Below are positions 21,505 through 31,216 of a DNA stretch of 64,000 bases, piece after piece (the first letter of the stretch is position 1; the number at the start of each line of letters is the position of its first letter). Position numbers and translations under genes: made by a program. The notes beneath the pieces are model-generated. The model ran no database searches. It was not told where the DNA came from and saw nothing but the letters and a program-made list of their open reading frames with translations. The stretch spans positions 1-64,000 of the forward strand of contig NZ_JMCC02000001.1 in NCBI RefSeq assembly GCF_000737335.2, read 5' to 3'. Source of the stretch: Enhygromyxa salina (GTDB lineage Bacteria > Myxococcota_A > Polyangia > Nannocystales > Nannocystaceae).

Positions 21505-22260
21505 ATGCGTCGTCCTGTCGCAATCGTGCTCGTGCTCGTGTTCACGGCCGGCTTGGTCGCCAGCGCGTGCACGGTGATCTTCGTGCCAGGCGAGGGCGCC
21601 GACGGGGTGATCCGGTGCAAGACCAGCCAAGACTGCCCGGAGCTCGAGGACAATCGCTGGCGGCTTCAGTGCGTCTACGGTCAGGATCAGCCCCAAGACA
21701 CCGATAAGATCTGCGCGCCCTACTTCGAGCAGGTCGAGTGCAGCCCGGGCGCCTACCCCGACGATCACCCCTTCGCGCTGCTGTGGGCCGACGCCACCAA
21801 CGACCTGTCGCGGATCATGTACGGTCAGTGCGACCCGAGCCTGGGTGGGGCGCAGGGCATGCAGGGCTGCCCTGCGATCGATGGAGTCAGCTGCGAGGCC
21901 GGGCTCGAGGTTCGTGAAGATGGGATCTGTGATGATCCAAACGCGAGCTCGCCCGCCGTCTATGGCCCCGATGTGGGCGGCGCCGCCAACATCGCCGGAC
22001 AAGACGTGCGCGACCAATTTTGCCGCGCCCGGTTCTGCGACGAGGCGTTCGTGTGTGACACCAGCGGGTTGAAGCGGCTGTGCAAGCCCTGCGAAGGCAA
22101 CGACCCCGAGGACTTCGGATCCGGCGGCTGCGGAACGCTGTTCGTCCAGGGTGCTCGCTCGCCGGTCTACACGGATCTCGCGGGCGCCAACTGCAGCGGC
22201 GATCAAGCTGATGAAGACGTCGAGCTGGGCACCGCGCCCGTTCAACCCTCCATGCCCTGA
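21505..22260 (+). CDS. Cys-rich lipoprotein with frame-broken C-terminus
   Basis: A 251-residue lipoprotein as read (lipobox VASAC, Cys22), with paired cysteines throughout (SQDCPELE, CDPSLGGAQGMQGCPAI, CRARFCDEAFVC, CKPCEGN). The family is unknown. The apparent stop is suspect: the sequence just downstream, read in two other frames, continues as FNPPCPDRDGEPLPKSCGG, then DADGGTSSDASSTHGDGD, then a GD tail, just as in related lipoproteins. One extra base in CCC near 22237 and one in GGG near 22295 would restore this. The true protein is probably about 60 residues longer. Function unknown. Confidence 0.75.
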   Translation: MRRPVAIVLVLVFTAGLVASACTVIFVPGEGADGVIRCKTSQDCPELEDNRWRLQCVYGQDQPQDTDKICAPYFEQVECSPGAYPDDHPFALLWADATNDLSRIMYGQCDPSLGGAQGMQGCPAIDGVSCEAGLEVREDGICDDPNASSPAVYGPDVGGAANIAGQDVRDQFCRARFCDEAFVCDTSGLKRLCKPCEGNDPEDFGSGGCGTLFVQGARSPVYTDLAGANCSGDQADEDVELGTAPVQPSMP

Positions 22261-22444
<184 letters not shown>

Positions 22445-22476
22445 CGCGATCGAGCTGGCTCAACCAACAAGCGCGA

Positions 22477-25400
22477 CTACAGCGGCAGCTCGAGCGGCGT
22501 GAACCCGCGCAGCTCCGAGTAGCCGGTCTGAATCGAGATCGACCCGCCGACCATGGGCGCGTCCTGATTCGGATCGCAAGGCGAGCTCTTCGGCGCCTCG
22601 AGGATCGGACCACAGTTGCCGTCGGGGCACGAATCCAGCTGGCGGACGACCGGCGAGGCCAACGCGCCGCCGGTCCCAAACCCATCATCGGGATCGCTCG
22701 GCAACACGAACCCATTGTTGAAATCAAACGCCTCGTCGCCGCCAACGGCCACGCGGAACGTGACCTCGTAGGTGGCGCCCTCGTCAAAGCTCCACTCACC
22801 GGTGTCATCGTCGTACCAGCGCGGATCACAGAGCGAGTCGCCCGGCTCGTAGATCATGAAGCTCACGTAGTACAGCGAGGCGTCGACCTGATCGGTTCCA
22901 TCGGCGACGCCCGTGACGTAGATCAGCGGCGCTCGGATCGGTCGCGCGCGCTTGGAGAATGGCCTGGTTTGATCCTCGACCGTGCCGTCGGCGTACTCGA
23001 CGTGGCGGGTACGCTCGATCTGGTTGAGGGCCAGGCGCATGAACTTGGGGTGCGCGCCGGGGCTGGTGAGCGCGCCGCCGCCAGGGATCTCCAGGCCGGC
23101 GCTTGGCGTCACGCGGTGGTCGTCGACCAGCATGTACAAGCTGCTGTGAAAGTCGCTTTCCTCTTCGCCCGGGTCGATCACCTGATCGTTGGGGCTGCCG
23201 CTGATCAGCGCGACGAGGAATTGATCCCGATCGCCCTTCGCCAGGACCCCGCCGGGGTCGTCGATGTCGTCGATACGGTTGTTGGCCGCGACCGCCGGGG
23301 AAAAGCTGAACACGTCGCCCTTGCTGGTGCCGGGGGCGATCGGCTTGACGTTGCACGAGAACTCGCCCTTGCCCTGACAGGCCGGGAACCGGGTCGCCGC
23401 GCTGGCGACCGCGAACCCCTGCGGGTCGACGGGCCACGGCCCCTGGCTGTCGGCGACGTGCGAGAATTCCTTGGGGTCACTCAGATCCGCGCCGAGATCC
23501 CAGCGATACAGGCGACCCGCCGAGTCGACCCAATAGGCCTCTTGCATCTCGCCCCAGTAGCGCGACAGACAGTGCGAGGTCACGGCGATGTTGCTGGCCG
23601 CGGTCACGTCGTCGAGGGTGTCGTAGGTGGTGCCGGCCTGCGGCGACGGCATGTAGGCCTTGGCGGTCACGGCCTGTCCGGTGATCGCGTCGACCATCCA
23701 CGCGACCCGGCCGCGGCGCTCGTCGCCAGCGCCGTTGCGGTAGCCGCTGCCAAACACGAGGTAGGCCGTGGGCTCGAGCGACATCGAGTCGTTTGGCACC
23801 GCGTAGGCCAGCGCTGGCTTTGACCAGGTCTCACCCAGGGTCTGGGCGTAGTCCTGCGCCAGCGCCGAGGTCGAGGAGGTCCACACGACCTCGATCGGCT
23901 CGTCGTCTTGCAGCCGGCCCATGTGCGAGACGTCGAGCGTGACCAGCTCCGAGCCCCCGGGCCCCAGCCCAAACACCGCCAGGTGCCGCCAGACCTTGGC
24001 CTGCTCGTCCCACGCCCAACCAGCGTTGACGCTCGAGGCCACGCCGTACACGTGGGCGCCAAGTCCGTCGGGTTGGCCGAACTGGCTTGGCTTGCCGAGC
24101 GAGAGCACCCGCGAATTGTTGATCAGCGCGAGCGGCAAGAACCCGAACAGCTCGTTGCCGCTGTCGTAGTGAAAACCATGGACGAGCCCGGTGTCGTCAC
24201 CCACGATCACGGCCTCTGCGTAGTCGTAGTGGTCGCCAAACCCACCGCCAGACTCGAGCGCCCAGGCCTCGCTCGAGAACGCCTCGAGTGAAGCCGGAAT
24301 GTTGTCACCCACGACGTTGCGGCGGCCGGCGCAGTGTGGATCGCGGATCCCAACGGTGGGCAGATATTGCCCGTTGTAGCGCGCGACCCGACGGATCAGC
24401 AGCGGCGCCGAGCGGGGCAAGCCCGGCAGCTTCCAGCCTTGCGGGCCGTTGCGCCCGAGCAGCAGGTTGACCATCGCCGCGATCTCTTGGGTCTCTTTGC
24501 CTGGGGTCAGCGCCGGCTCGAGCTTGCCCTTGGCGTTGAGCGTCTTGACAATGTTCACGAACGCGTCTGTTGGCTCCCCAGCTTCGGCGATGCGGACCAG
24601 GTTGTTGTCGAAGTCGTGGGTATAGAGCCGACGGTCGCTCCACTCGGTCTGGGCCAGGCACTCGCCTGCGTCCCAGATCCGCCCGAGCGGGCAGGGGCCA
24701 AAGCTCTCGGTCTCGCCGGTCTCGATCGGGAGCTGGGCGGCGTCTTTGCAGTAGCTTGCGAGCTCGCCGGGGTTGTCGGGATCTTCGTCGGTGCAGGCGC
24801 CGCGGGTCACGTGCCCGCGCCACGCGGGGGTCTGGGTCCACGCTTCAATCGTGGTCTGAACCGCGGTCGTGTCGCTGTTGGGGCTGTTGGGATCGGCGGC
24901 CTGAAACTCGGTCGCCACGGTCGGCGCGCCGGCCGGGACCTCGGTCTCGATCACCCCGTCAATGATGCTGGACAGGGCCTCTGCGAGCTCCTCGGAGTCG
25001 TCGGCCAGCCACGCGCAACCATCTTCGGGGTCCTCGGGGTCGCGGCAGGTGTCCCAGTCGTAGTCGTTGGTGCCGTTGCAGGGCGCGAGGGTGCTGTTGG
25101 CTCCCGCCGCGGCGCAGGCCATGTGGTGCATGCGCTCCCACGCGAGCGGGTTGTTCCACGAGCCCTGACCAAACCCGACCAGGTAGACCTTGGCGCCAAG
25201 CACCTTGCGCAATTTGGCGAGGCGGCTGTAGAGCTCCGTGCCGCCCTGCGACGCCCAGGGATCGGGCTGGCCGTCCGTCACGAGGATCGCCATCGTGGGC
25301 CGACAGACGTCCTCGTCGGCGACGGTGGTCAAGAACGCCAGGTACGAGGCCACGGTCGTGTGCGAGAACGCGGCGTTGCTCTTGGGCGTCGCGGGCTTGG

Positions 25401-26610
25401 CCTCGAGGCCGTTTTGGGTCTGCTTGACCTGCCAGTCGACGTTGCCAATCGCGACGCGCCAGGGCGTGCCGCCGCTGACGTCGATGCCGCCCAGGTGGTT
25501 CTCGGAGGTCAGCCCGTCGAACATCACCGAGGCGTCGTTGGAATCGAGCGGGCCCTTGTCGGCCGCGGCGACCTCGTTGGAGCTGAGCACGGCCTTGGAG
25601 TAGAACGGTACATAGAGCGTGGCCCCATCGTCGTAGAAGCGGCGGTTGACGCCAAGCCGATGAGTCTGCGAGTTCGTTGAATAGCAGTAGCCATCGTCGT
25701 CACACTCGACGTGCCACATGTCGTTGAGCGAGTAGGCCGAGTAGTAGGAGTACCCGGGGTTCCCGTCGACGTAGGGCCAATAGTAGAAGTCCCGGCCGCA
25801 GATGTTGGAGAGCTTGCTGTTCTCGGTGTTGCCCCAGTCGCCCCACGACGCGGTGACGATCGCCTTTTGCTTGTCGTCGTTGCAATTGAGGTTGGCGCGG
25901 CGGCCGATGAAGCGCGGGAAAAACTGCACATCGCGGCTGTAGTTGGCGCTGCTCTTGAACTTGTTGTAGTCGGCCTTGGTCTTGTACAGCGGCTCGTCGG
26001 ACAGCACTTCTTGGCTGTTGTTGGGCAGCGAGAACCCGCCAAGATCGTCGTGGCGCAGGTACGGGAACGGGCGATTGTCACCGCACAGCATCCACGTGCC
26101 CTGGCCGCCAAAGATGTTGGTCAGCGGCTTCCACACGTTGCCGTAGGGCTGGTTGGCGTAGGCGACCCAGGTGAAGCGGTACCACTTCTTGCTGTCCCAC
26201 GAATAGCACTCGTAGGGGAGGTCGTCGCTGGTCTGGGGCGGCCGCGCCATGCCGAAGCTCATCAGCGCGAAGTCGGCCGAGCCGGCGGCGTGGGTGACCA
26301 CGTCGTTGATGACCTTGCGGGCGGCGTGGACCCGGCTCTCTCCGGGCCCGTCGCTCTCGCAGCCGTCCCAGGTGCACTTTTGGTCGGGCCAGGGCTGCTC
26401 GAAGCCCATCGAGCCCGAGGTGTCGAGCACGAACAACACCCGCGGGATCACGGTGCCGTAGCTCTGGCCAGTGACAATATAGAAAGGGTCGAGGCGAGCC
26501 TCGCTGTCGCGGGCATGGGTCAACATGCCAAGCATGAAGGTGAGCAATAGCGCGACGCTGAGCCGCTGCTGCCAGGCGCCCGTTCGAATGGATTTCGTTC
26601 GCGTGCTCAT
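22477..26610 (-). CDS. pilY1: PilY1-like type IV pilus tip-associated protein
   Basis: About 1,377 residues. A Sec signal peptide is followed by a VWA-type domain (VLFVLDTSGSMG) with a later insert rich in Tyr and Cys. The C-terminal half is a PilC/PilY1 beta-propeller (GDDTGLVHGFHY; SFSPAVAANNRIDDIDDP). PilY1 primes pilus assembly and acts as tip adhesin or mechanosensor in other bacteria. The ATG is chosen for its compact signal peptide; an in-frame GTG 15 bases upstream overlaps the stop of the pilX-like gene and would indicate translational coupling. Ca2+-binding residues of the propeller could not be assigned with confidence. Confidence 0.92.
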   Translation of the reverse strand: MSTRTKSIRTGAWQQRLSVALLLTFMLGMLTHARDSEARLDPFYIVTGQSYGTVIPRVLFVLDTSGSMGFEQPWPDQKCTWDGCESDGPGESRVHAARKVINDVVTHAAGSADFALMSFGMARPPQTSDDLPYECYSWDSKKWYRFTWVAYANQPYGNVWKPLTNIFGGQGTWMLCGDNRPFPYLRHDDLGGFSLPNNSQEVLSDEPLYKTKADYNKFKSSANYSRDVQFFPRFIGRRANLNCNDDKQKAIVTASWGDWGNTENSKLSNICGRDFYYWPYVDGNPGYSYYSAYSLNDMWHVECDDDGYCYSTNSQTHRLGVNRRFYDDGATLYVPFYSKAVLSSNEVAAADKGPLDSNDASVMFDGLTSENHLGGIDVSGGTPWRVAIGNVDWQVKQTQNGLEAKPATPKSNAAFSHTTVASYLAFLTTVADEDVCRPTMAILVTDGQPDPWASQGGTELYSRLAKLRKVLGAKVYLVGFGQGSWNNPLAWERMHHMACAAAGANSTLAPCNGTNDYDWDTCRDPEDPEDGCAWLADDSEELAEALSSIIDGVIETEVPAGAPTVATEFQAADPNSPNSDTTAVQTTIEAWTQTPAWRGHVTRGACTDEDPDNPGELASYCKDAAQLPIETGETESFGPCPLGRIWDAGECLAQTEWSDRRLYTHDFDNNLVRIAEAGEPTDAFVNIVKTLNAKGKLEPALTPGKETQEIAAMVNLLLGRNGPQGWKLPGLPRSAPLLIRRVARYNGQYLPTVGIRDPHCAGRRNVVGDNIPASLEAFSSEAWALESGGGFGDHYDYAEAVIVGDDTGLVHGFHYDSGNELFGFLPLALINNSRVLSLGKPSQFGQPDGLGAHVYGVASSVNAGWAWDEQAKVWRHLAVFGLGPGGSELVTLDVSHMGRLQDDEPIEVVWTSSTSALAQDYAQTLGETWSKPALAYAVPNDSMSLEPTAYLVFGSGYRNGAGDERRGRVAWMVDAITGQAVTAKAYMPSPQAGTTYDTLDDVTAASNIAVTSHCLSRYWGEMQEAYWVDSAGRLYRWDLGADLSDPKEFSHVADSQGPWPVDPQGFAVASAATRFPACQGKGEFSCNVKPIAPGTSKGDVFSFSPAVAANNRIDDIDDPGGVLAKGDRDQFLVALISGSPNDQVIDPGEEESDFHSSLYMLVDDHRVTPSAGLEIPGGGALTSPGAHPKFMRLALNQIERTRHVEYADGTVEDQTRPFSKRARPIRAPLIYVTGVADGTDQVDASLYYVSFMIYEPGDSLCDPRWYDDDTGEWSFDEGATYEVTFRVAVGGDEAFDFNNGFVLPSDPDDGFGTGGALASPVVRQLDSCPDGNCGPILEAPKSSPCDPNQDAPMVGGSISIQTGYSELRGFTPLELPL

Positions 26611-26621
26611 GGGTGGATCGC

Positions 26622-27455
26622 TCACTCTTGGTAGCCGGCAAAATTCTCGATGCAGACCGCGGCCATGACGTTGTCGCCGTTGTGCCCGCCGCCCTCGCCA
26701 ACGTCAGGCGTGTTCATGGACCAGGCCTGGGCCGACGTCCCCGGGGTCAGGATGTACTCTTGCTCGACGGTGACGGTGGTGTTGCGGAGCGTCGCCATTG
26801 CCGTCAGGACCACGCGGCCGTCGCTGTCGGCGAGCCACGACGCGGCGCCATCGCCGTTGATCGCGTCGCCGTTGTTGTTGCGAACCCAGAGCGTGACGCG
26901 GACCTCGGCGTCAGCGCCCTCGAGCAGATCTCGCAGGGGGATCTGCACCCAGTCGGTCGGCACGCCCTGGCGGTTGGGCAACATTGCGATCGCGCCTTGG
27001 CGCATGCACGGCCGCCCGGCGCAGTCCGACTTTCCCGTGACCATATGGTTCTTTTGGCCAGATTGCGGGATGTCTGGCAGTCCGCCCCCTCCAGGGATGC
27101 AGTCGTCGAAGATCGAGAGACACGCGCTCTGGTCGCCCGGCGTATTGTAGCCAGCGAGGGCTGCGTTGATGACCTGCTGGGCGTTGTTGGTCTGATTGAT
27201 CGCCTGGCGAAGTTGCGCCGCCCCTAATTCTACGGTTGCCTGCGCGGCCATGAGCGCACGTTCGCGCGCGACCGAGGCGTTCGCCTGGGACAGCTCGCGG
27301 TTGGAGGCGCGAACTACCAGAACAGCGATTGTCATCATTGATACGGTCAACAGCAATACGCTGACCATTGTCGCGCCACGCTGGCTCGGTCGCCTCACAG
27401 CATTGGGGGTGGCGATTGCACGGTAAACGGCCGATTGCGCGATAATGTACAGCAT
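26622..27455 (-). CDS. PilX-like pilus assembly protein
   Basis: A 277-residue protein with a prepilin-like N-terminus: SQRGATMVSVLLLTVSMMTI, a hydrophobic helix preceded by a basic segment, as in PilX_N-domain proteins, minor pilin-like partners of PilY1. The C-terminal part is globular with a few cysteines and no known motif. It lies directly upstream of pilY1, with overlapping stop and start region, so the two are co-transcribed. In Pseudomonas, PilX and PilY1 are encoded together and form the priming complex at the pilus tip. PilV, PilW and PilE partners are not seen here. The start ATG has no clear ribosome site; a later start is possible. Confidence 0.75.
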   Translation of the reverse strand: MLYIIAQSAVYRAIATPNAVRRPSQRGATMVSVLLLTVSMMTIAVLVVRASNRELSQANASVARERALMAAQATVELGAAQLRQAINQTNNAQQVINAALAGYNTPGDQSACLSIFDDCIPGGGGLPDIPQSGQKNHMVTGKSDCAGRPCMRQGAIAMLPNRQGVPTDWVQIPLRDLLEGADAEVRVTLWVRNNNGDAINGDGAASWLADSDGRVVLTAMATLRNTTVTVEQEYILTPGTSAQAWSMNTPDVGEGGGHNGDNVMAAVCIENFAGYQE

Positions 27456-27706
27456 GAACTAAACCGCTCGTTCGGACTGGCCAGCCGGCCGGTCAGGTCG
27501 CGGGATCGCGCATTACAGCGCGAATGATCGGCAGCGTGAGTCGAGTGTCCTGTCGGACCGAACACGGTGCACTTAATGTTTGGCAGGGTACTAGAAAAAT
27601 TACAAGTATCAGGATCGCACGCGCGATATTGCGTCGATCGATCTCACGTGCTCGGAGCGCACGCGAAATCGAGCAGCCAATTGCACAATCGCGCGTGTTC
27701 GCGCAA
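27456..27706. other. Upstream region of the pilX-pilY1 pair
   Basis: About 250 bases with lower GC and repeated CAATCRCGCG words (near 27680-27715). No gene or clear promoter was identified. Confidence 0.4.
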
Positions 27707-28276
27707 TCACGCGTCTGCTTGGTCGAGGTCCGCCTGCAACGCAGCCACCTGCTGCGCCTCGAGCGTGGCCTCGACGACCAGATCGCGCTCCGGCCAATCG
27801 ATACCAATGGCGATTGGGGCGCACCCATTGAGCTCGAATGTCAGGTATTGGACCGAGCTCAGGCGATCTACCCCGACCTGGCGTGGGTCCCACTTGGGTG
27901 TGATCCGGCCCCCATCTGCGGTCTTGGCGTACACATGGTCCAGCAGGCCAATCCACGCACGAAGCTTGATTGCGCGCTCGGCCTCGTCGGCGATGCCAAT
28001 CAACAAGGTTGCGCACAGCGCTCCATTGCGGCCCAGCAGCTCGTTGTAGGTGGCGATCTCGTGCTGAATGTCGGCCTCTTTGATGATCTGCTCGACGCGG
28101 ACCATCTCGAGGATCTGGTAGCGCACCGTCTCGCGGCTCTCGAACAAGAAGGTGAACACGTCGCCCACGGTGACTCGCCGGGCCCGCTTGGCCGCGAGGG
28201 CGGCGTCGCGGATCTCGTCACGGCGCTCCGTGTAGGTCACGAAGTCGAGGATTTCGGTGCGGGAGATGGGCTTCAT
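27707..28276 (-). CDS. DUF3501 family protein
   Basis: A 189-residue protein matching DUF3501 (MKPISRTEILDFVTYTERRD; FLFESRETVRYQILEMVRVE; YNELLGRNGALCATLLIGI). The family's function is not defined. Its genes are widely found next to an Fe-S reductase of the GlpC/HdrD type and often a rubrerythrin, suggesting a shared redox or oxidative-stress role. Here the start ATG overlaps the stop of the Fe-S gene by ATGA, so translation is coupled. No metal-binding motif is obvious; the single clusters of Glu and His residues are not diagnostic. Confidence 0.88.
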   Translation of the reverse strand: MKPISRTEILDFVTYTERRDEIRDAALAAKRARRVTVGDVFTFLFESRETVRYQILEMVRVEQIIKEADIQHEIATYNELLGRNGALCATLLIGIADEAERAIKLRAWIGLLDHVYAKTADGGRITPKWDPRQVGVDRLSSVQYLTFELNGCAPIAIGIDWPERDLVVEATLEAQQVAALQADLDQADA

Positions 28277-29694
28277 GAGTTGTCCTTCTTGGCCGCGGCG
28301 GGGCGGGCTGACTCGGCCGGCAGGATCGGTAGCCGCCGCTTGCCGTCCGCGGGCTTGGGCGCCTGCTTGGGCGAAAAGCTGTCGCCTCGGTAGGCGCGGG
28401 CGAGGATCGACATGGGGTGCATGGGCTGGACCCCGGCGTGCTGCTCGAATTGGATCGCTGCGAGGGGGCAGTCGGTCGCCCATAGCTCGGTCTTGGGGTC
28501 TTGCATCTGCTCGAAGGCTTTCTTGCCGACGCGCTTGGAGTACTCGAAGCCCTCGACCTTCATCGCGTGGGTCCCGTCGTGGCCGCAGCACTCCATGACG
28601 GTGGTTGGTTCGATCTCCAGCAGCTTGCGGATCAAGTCGCGACCCTTGAAGCCAACCGACTGCGCGCGCAGGTGACAGGGCACGTGGTACGCAAAGCGCT
28701 CGACCTCGGGCTTTGAGGCGAACTCCGTGTTGAAGCGCTCCTGCTTGCGCAGCCCCCACAAGAACTCGCCGGGATCGCGGACCGCGTCGGCGATCTTCTG
28801 GACCCGCTGCCTGTGTTCGCGCTCGACGAGCTCGGGCCACTCGCGGCGCAGCATCATCGAGCAGGTCGGGTTGATCGCCACGACCTGGGCGCCGGCTTGC
28901 ACGTGGGGCTCGAGCAGCGCGACGTTGTGGTGGATCTTGGCGCGGACCCGGTCGAGATCCCCGCGCTCCCACGCCGGCATGCCGCAGCACTGCAGATCAC
29001 GCTGGCAGCGAACGTCCACGCCGTTGCGCTCGAGCACCTCGACGGTGTCCTTGCCGATCTGCGGCTCGTTGTGCTGCACGTAGCAGGTCTGGAACAGCAC
29101 GACCTCGCCGCCGGGTACCTGGCTGGCGCGGCCGGTCTGGGTCGCCCAGCGATCAAAGGTTGTCGCCGCGAAGTCGGGCAGCTGCTTGTCGCGGTGGATG
29201 CCAACGACCTTCTCCATGAACCACCGGTGGGCGCCAACGCGGTTCATCTTGTTGACGATGCCAAGGCTCGCGCGCGCGAGCGTGGCGGTCTGGTCGGGAT
29301 CTCGCAGCGCCACATCGCGCAGCGTGGGCCCCTCTTGGGCGGCCCGCTGGGCCTGGAAGCGGTGGACCAGCTTGGGGAAGTCGAGCTGAAACTCGTGGCC
29401 GTCGCGCGGGGTGTAGGGGCACTGGACCTCGCACAGCTTGCACTGAAAGCACTCGTCCATGACCCGCTGCTTGTCGGCGCGGTCAAGCCGGGTCACGTCG
29501 CCGTCGTACTTGTTGTCGATCAGGTCGAACAGGCTGGGGAACGAGTCGCAGTACTTGAAGCACATGCGACAGCCGTGGCAGACCTCGAACACGCGGGTGA
29601 CTTCTTTGTCGAGGGCGCGCTCGCTCCAGTAGTGGGGATCGTTGGGATCGTAGGTCAGGCCGTCGGTGGGCTTGTAAGAGATGGTCTCGGCCAT
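28273..29694 (-). CDS. Fe-S reductase, GlpC/HdrD-like (CCG domains)
   Basis: A 473-residue oxidoreductase with two [4Fe-4S] motifs, CHGCRMCFKYC (Cys39, 42, 45, 49) and CFQCKLCEVQC (Cys82, 85, 88, 92). Two Cys-rich CCG domains follow (DLQCCGMP with CSMM; PCHLRAQ with MECCGHDG). This layout is that of glycerol-3-phosphate dehydrogenase subunit C and heterodisulfide reductase subunit D; many such proteins are annotated simply as (Fe-S)-binding reductases. The CCG domains bind a noncubane cluster in Hdr proteins. The partner is DUF3501, which overlaps its stop codon; no GlpA/B genes are adjacent, so a glycerol role is unlikely. Confidence 0.88.
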   Translation of the reverse strand: MAETISYKPTDGLTYDPNDPHYWSERALDKEVTRVFEVCHGCRMCFKYCDSFPSLFDLIDNKYDGDVTRLDRADKQRVMDECFQCKLCEVQCPYTPRDGHEFQLDFPKLVHRFQAQRAAQEGPTLRDVALRDPDQTATLARASLGIVNKMNRVGAHRWFMEKVVGIHRDKQLPDFAATTFDRWATQTGRASQVPGGEVVLFQTCYVQHNEPQIGKDTVEVLERNGVDVRCQRDLQCCGMPAWERGDLDRVRAKIHHNVALLEPHVQAGAQVVAINPTCSMMLRREWPELVEREHRQRVQKIADAVRDPGEFLWGLRKQERFNTEFASKPEVERFAYHVPCHLRAQSVGFKGRDLIRKLLEIEPTTVMECCGHDGTHAMKVEGFEYSKRVGKKAFEQMQDPKTELWATDCPLAAIQFEQHAGVQPMHPMSILARAYRGDSFSPKQAPKPADGKRRLPILPAESARPAAAKKDNS

Positions 29695-29921
29695 GTTCGC
29701 TTCGGGAACCTAACCCACCGCGGCGTGGCAAGAAACCGCGGGCTCGCAAGCGCCTGTGGTGCAATCCATCGCGTCGCCACGGCCGGACTCTGCGTCGCGC
29801 CAGCGGCGGCGAGCCCCCGAGCGCAGCGGGCGACGAGCACGGACTTGGCGTAGCTGCTCGTGGCTCGCGCGTGCGGGCGTGGGGATGCGGTGCGCTCGCG
29901 CGGCGGTGCTAGTGAAGACAC

Positions 29922-30515
29922 GTGCCCCGGACGCAAGTGGTCTTCGCCTTGGCATGGCTCTCGCTCGGGCTCGCCTGCGTCGTGTCGGCGCCCGACGACG
30001 ACCCGACCGACGCGGTCGCGGGTGCGTGCGGGATCGGCTGCGCGGACAACGACGCGCGCGAGCCAAACCAGAGCCACACCAGCGCCGCTGCGCTGGTCTG
30101 GGATGACGTCTCCGCATTCGGCGGATACCTCTCGATTGACGCGTTCTTGTGCCCCGGCGAGAGCGACTGGTACCGCGTCCCCGTCAGCGAGCTGAAGTTC
30201 GACTTCTACGGTCTGCACGTCGACGCGATCGCGGCGGGCAGCAGCTGGTGCGCAAGTGTCGAGGTCTGCGGCGAGCCGGCGCTCCCCGAGGCACCCGAGC
30301 ACACCATGCGGGTCGAGGTGTTCGACGCGACGTCCTTGTTGTTGGTGGCCGAGGGCGTGGGCTTGGACGGTCGCGTCGACGTCAATGGCTTCGACGAGAG
30401 CTTCGCCAATGATCTACTGCTCAGAGTCTCTGGCCCAACGCCGCTGGCGACCTACGCCTACGAGCTGCACGTCGAGATCCGCAGCTTTGGCGGTGAAGAC
30501 GAGTGCGAGTGCTGA
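29922..30515 (+). CDS. Lipoprotein with pre-peptidase C-terminal-like fold
   Basis: A 197-residue protein, GTG start. The N-terminus has LGLAC as a short lipobox (Cys19). The rest has REPNQSHTSAA, then GGYLSIDAFLCPGESDWYRV, a pattern typical of bacterial pre-peptidase C-terminal (PPC) domains, which are beta-sandwich modules found in secreted proteins. It ends in an acidic ECEC. No enzyme part is present, so it may be a stand-alone binding module. It is convergent with the next gene. Ribosome site weak. Confidence 0.65.
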   Translation: MPRTQVVFALAWLSLGLACVVSAPDDDPTDAVAGACGIGCADNDAREPNQSHTSAAALVWDDVSAFGGYLSIDAFLCPGESDWYRVPVSELKFDFYGLHVDAIAAGSSWCASVEVCGEPALPEAPEHTMRVEVFDATSLLLVAEGVGLDGRVDVNGFDESFANDLLLRVSGPTPLATYAYELHVEIRSFGGEDECEC

Positions 30516-30524
30516 GGGCGGTGG

Positions 30525-31085
30525 TCAGTGATGCTCGCTCACGTCGACTTCGACGTCGTAGTGGCCGTCTTGGGTTGGCGTGACCGTGACGTTGATCTCG
30601 CCCTCGACCCCCTGCGCGCGCAGATCGTCGATGACCTTCTGCTTGACGGTCTCGGGGTCGTCACCGGGCTCGATGCCGGCGTCGCTGGGCGTGGGCGCGT
30701 TGGCGCTGCCGAGCGGGGTGACGCCGATCTCGGCGTCGGCGAGGTAGCCAAACTCTTGGCGGAGCGCGTCTGCGACCTCGTCACCGGGGAGCGTGCCCGC
30801 CCACATCTCGATCGAGAGCGTCTGGGTGCCATTCTCGTCGTCGGAGACGATGACCTTGGCCTTGTGGACATCCTGACCGGTGGACTCGACGAACTGCGCG
30901 ATCGCGTGGAGCTGATCCTGGGTCAGCGCGGCGCTGGTGGTGATCTGGTAGCTCGCGCCATCGACGACGGCGGCGGCGCGGGTGTCTGGAACATCTGGGT
31001 CTTGGTCGTCAGCCATCAGGCAGGCCCCGAAGGTGGTGACAGAGCAGAGCAGGGCGGTGAAGGTGAGGAGCTGGAGCTTGTGCAT
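30525..31085 (-). CDS. Putative lipoprotein, unknown function
   Basis: A 186-residue protein with signal peptide and FGAC lipobox (Cys21). It contains predicted alternating helix/strand segments (ALTQDQLHAIAQFV; KAKVIVSDDENGTQTLSIEM) with no known family. It ends in a His-His tail (SEHH). A GAGG precedes the ATG. It is convergent with the preceding PPC-like gene and divergent from the PAS-STAS gene. Confidence 0.65.
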   Translation of the reverse strand: MHKLQLLTFTALLCSVTTFGACLMADDQDPDVPDTRAAAVVDGASYQITTSAALTQDQLHAIAQFVESTGQDVHKAKVIVSDDENGTQTLSIEMWAGTLPGDEVADALRQEFGYLADAEIGVTPLGSANAPTPSDAGIEPGDDPETVKQKVIDDLRAQGVEGEINVTVTPTQDGHYDVEVDVSEHH

Positions 31086-31216
31086 GGTCGAGGTCCTCTA
31101 CGGGCGACGCGGGAGAGTGTGACCGGGCCCAGCCCGCGCGCTGAGCCTGCGGGAGCGCGGTCACCAGATCGACTTCTACCATCGGATCTGGGACGGTATC
31201 CCCAGGGGCCAACGCC

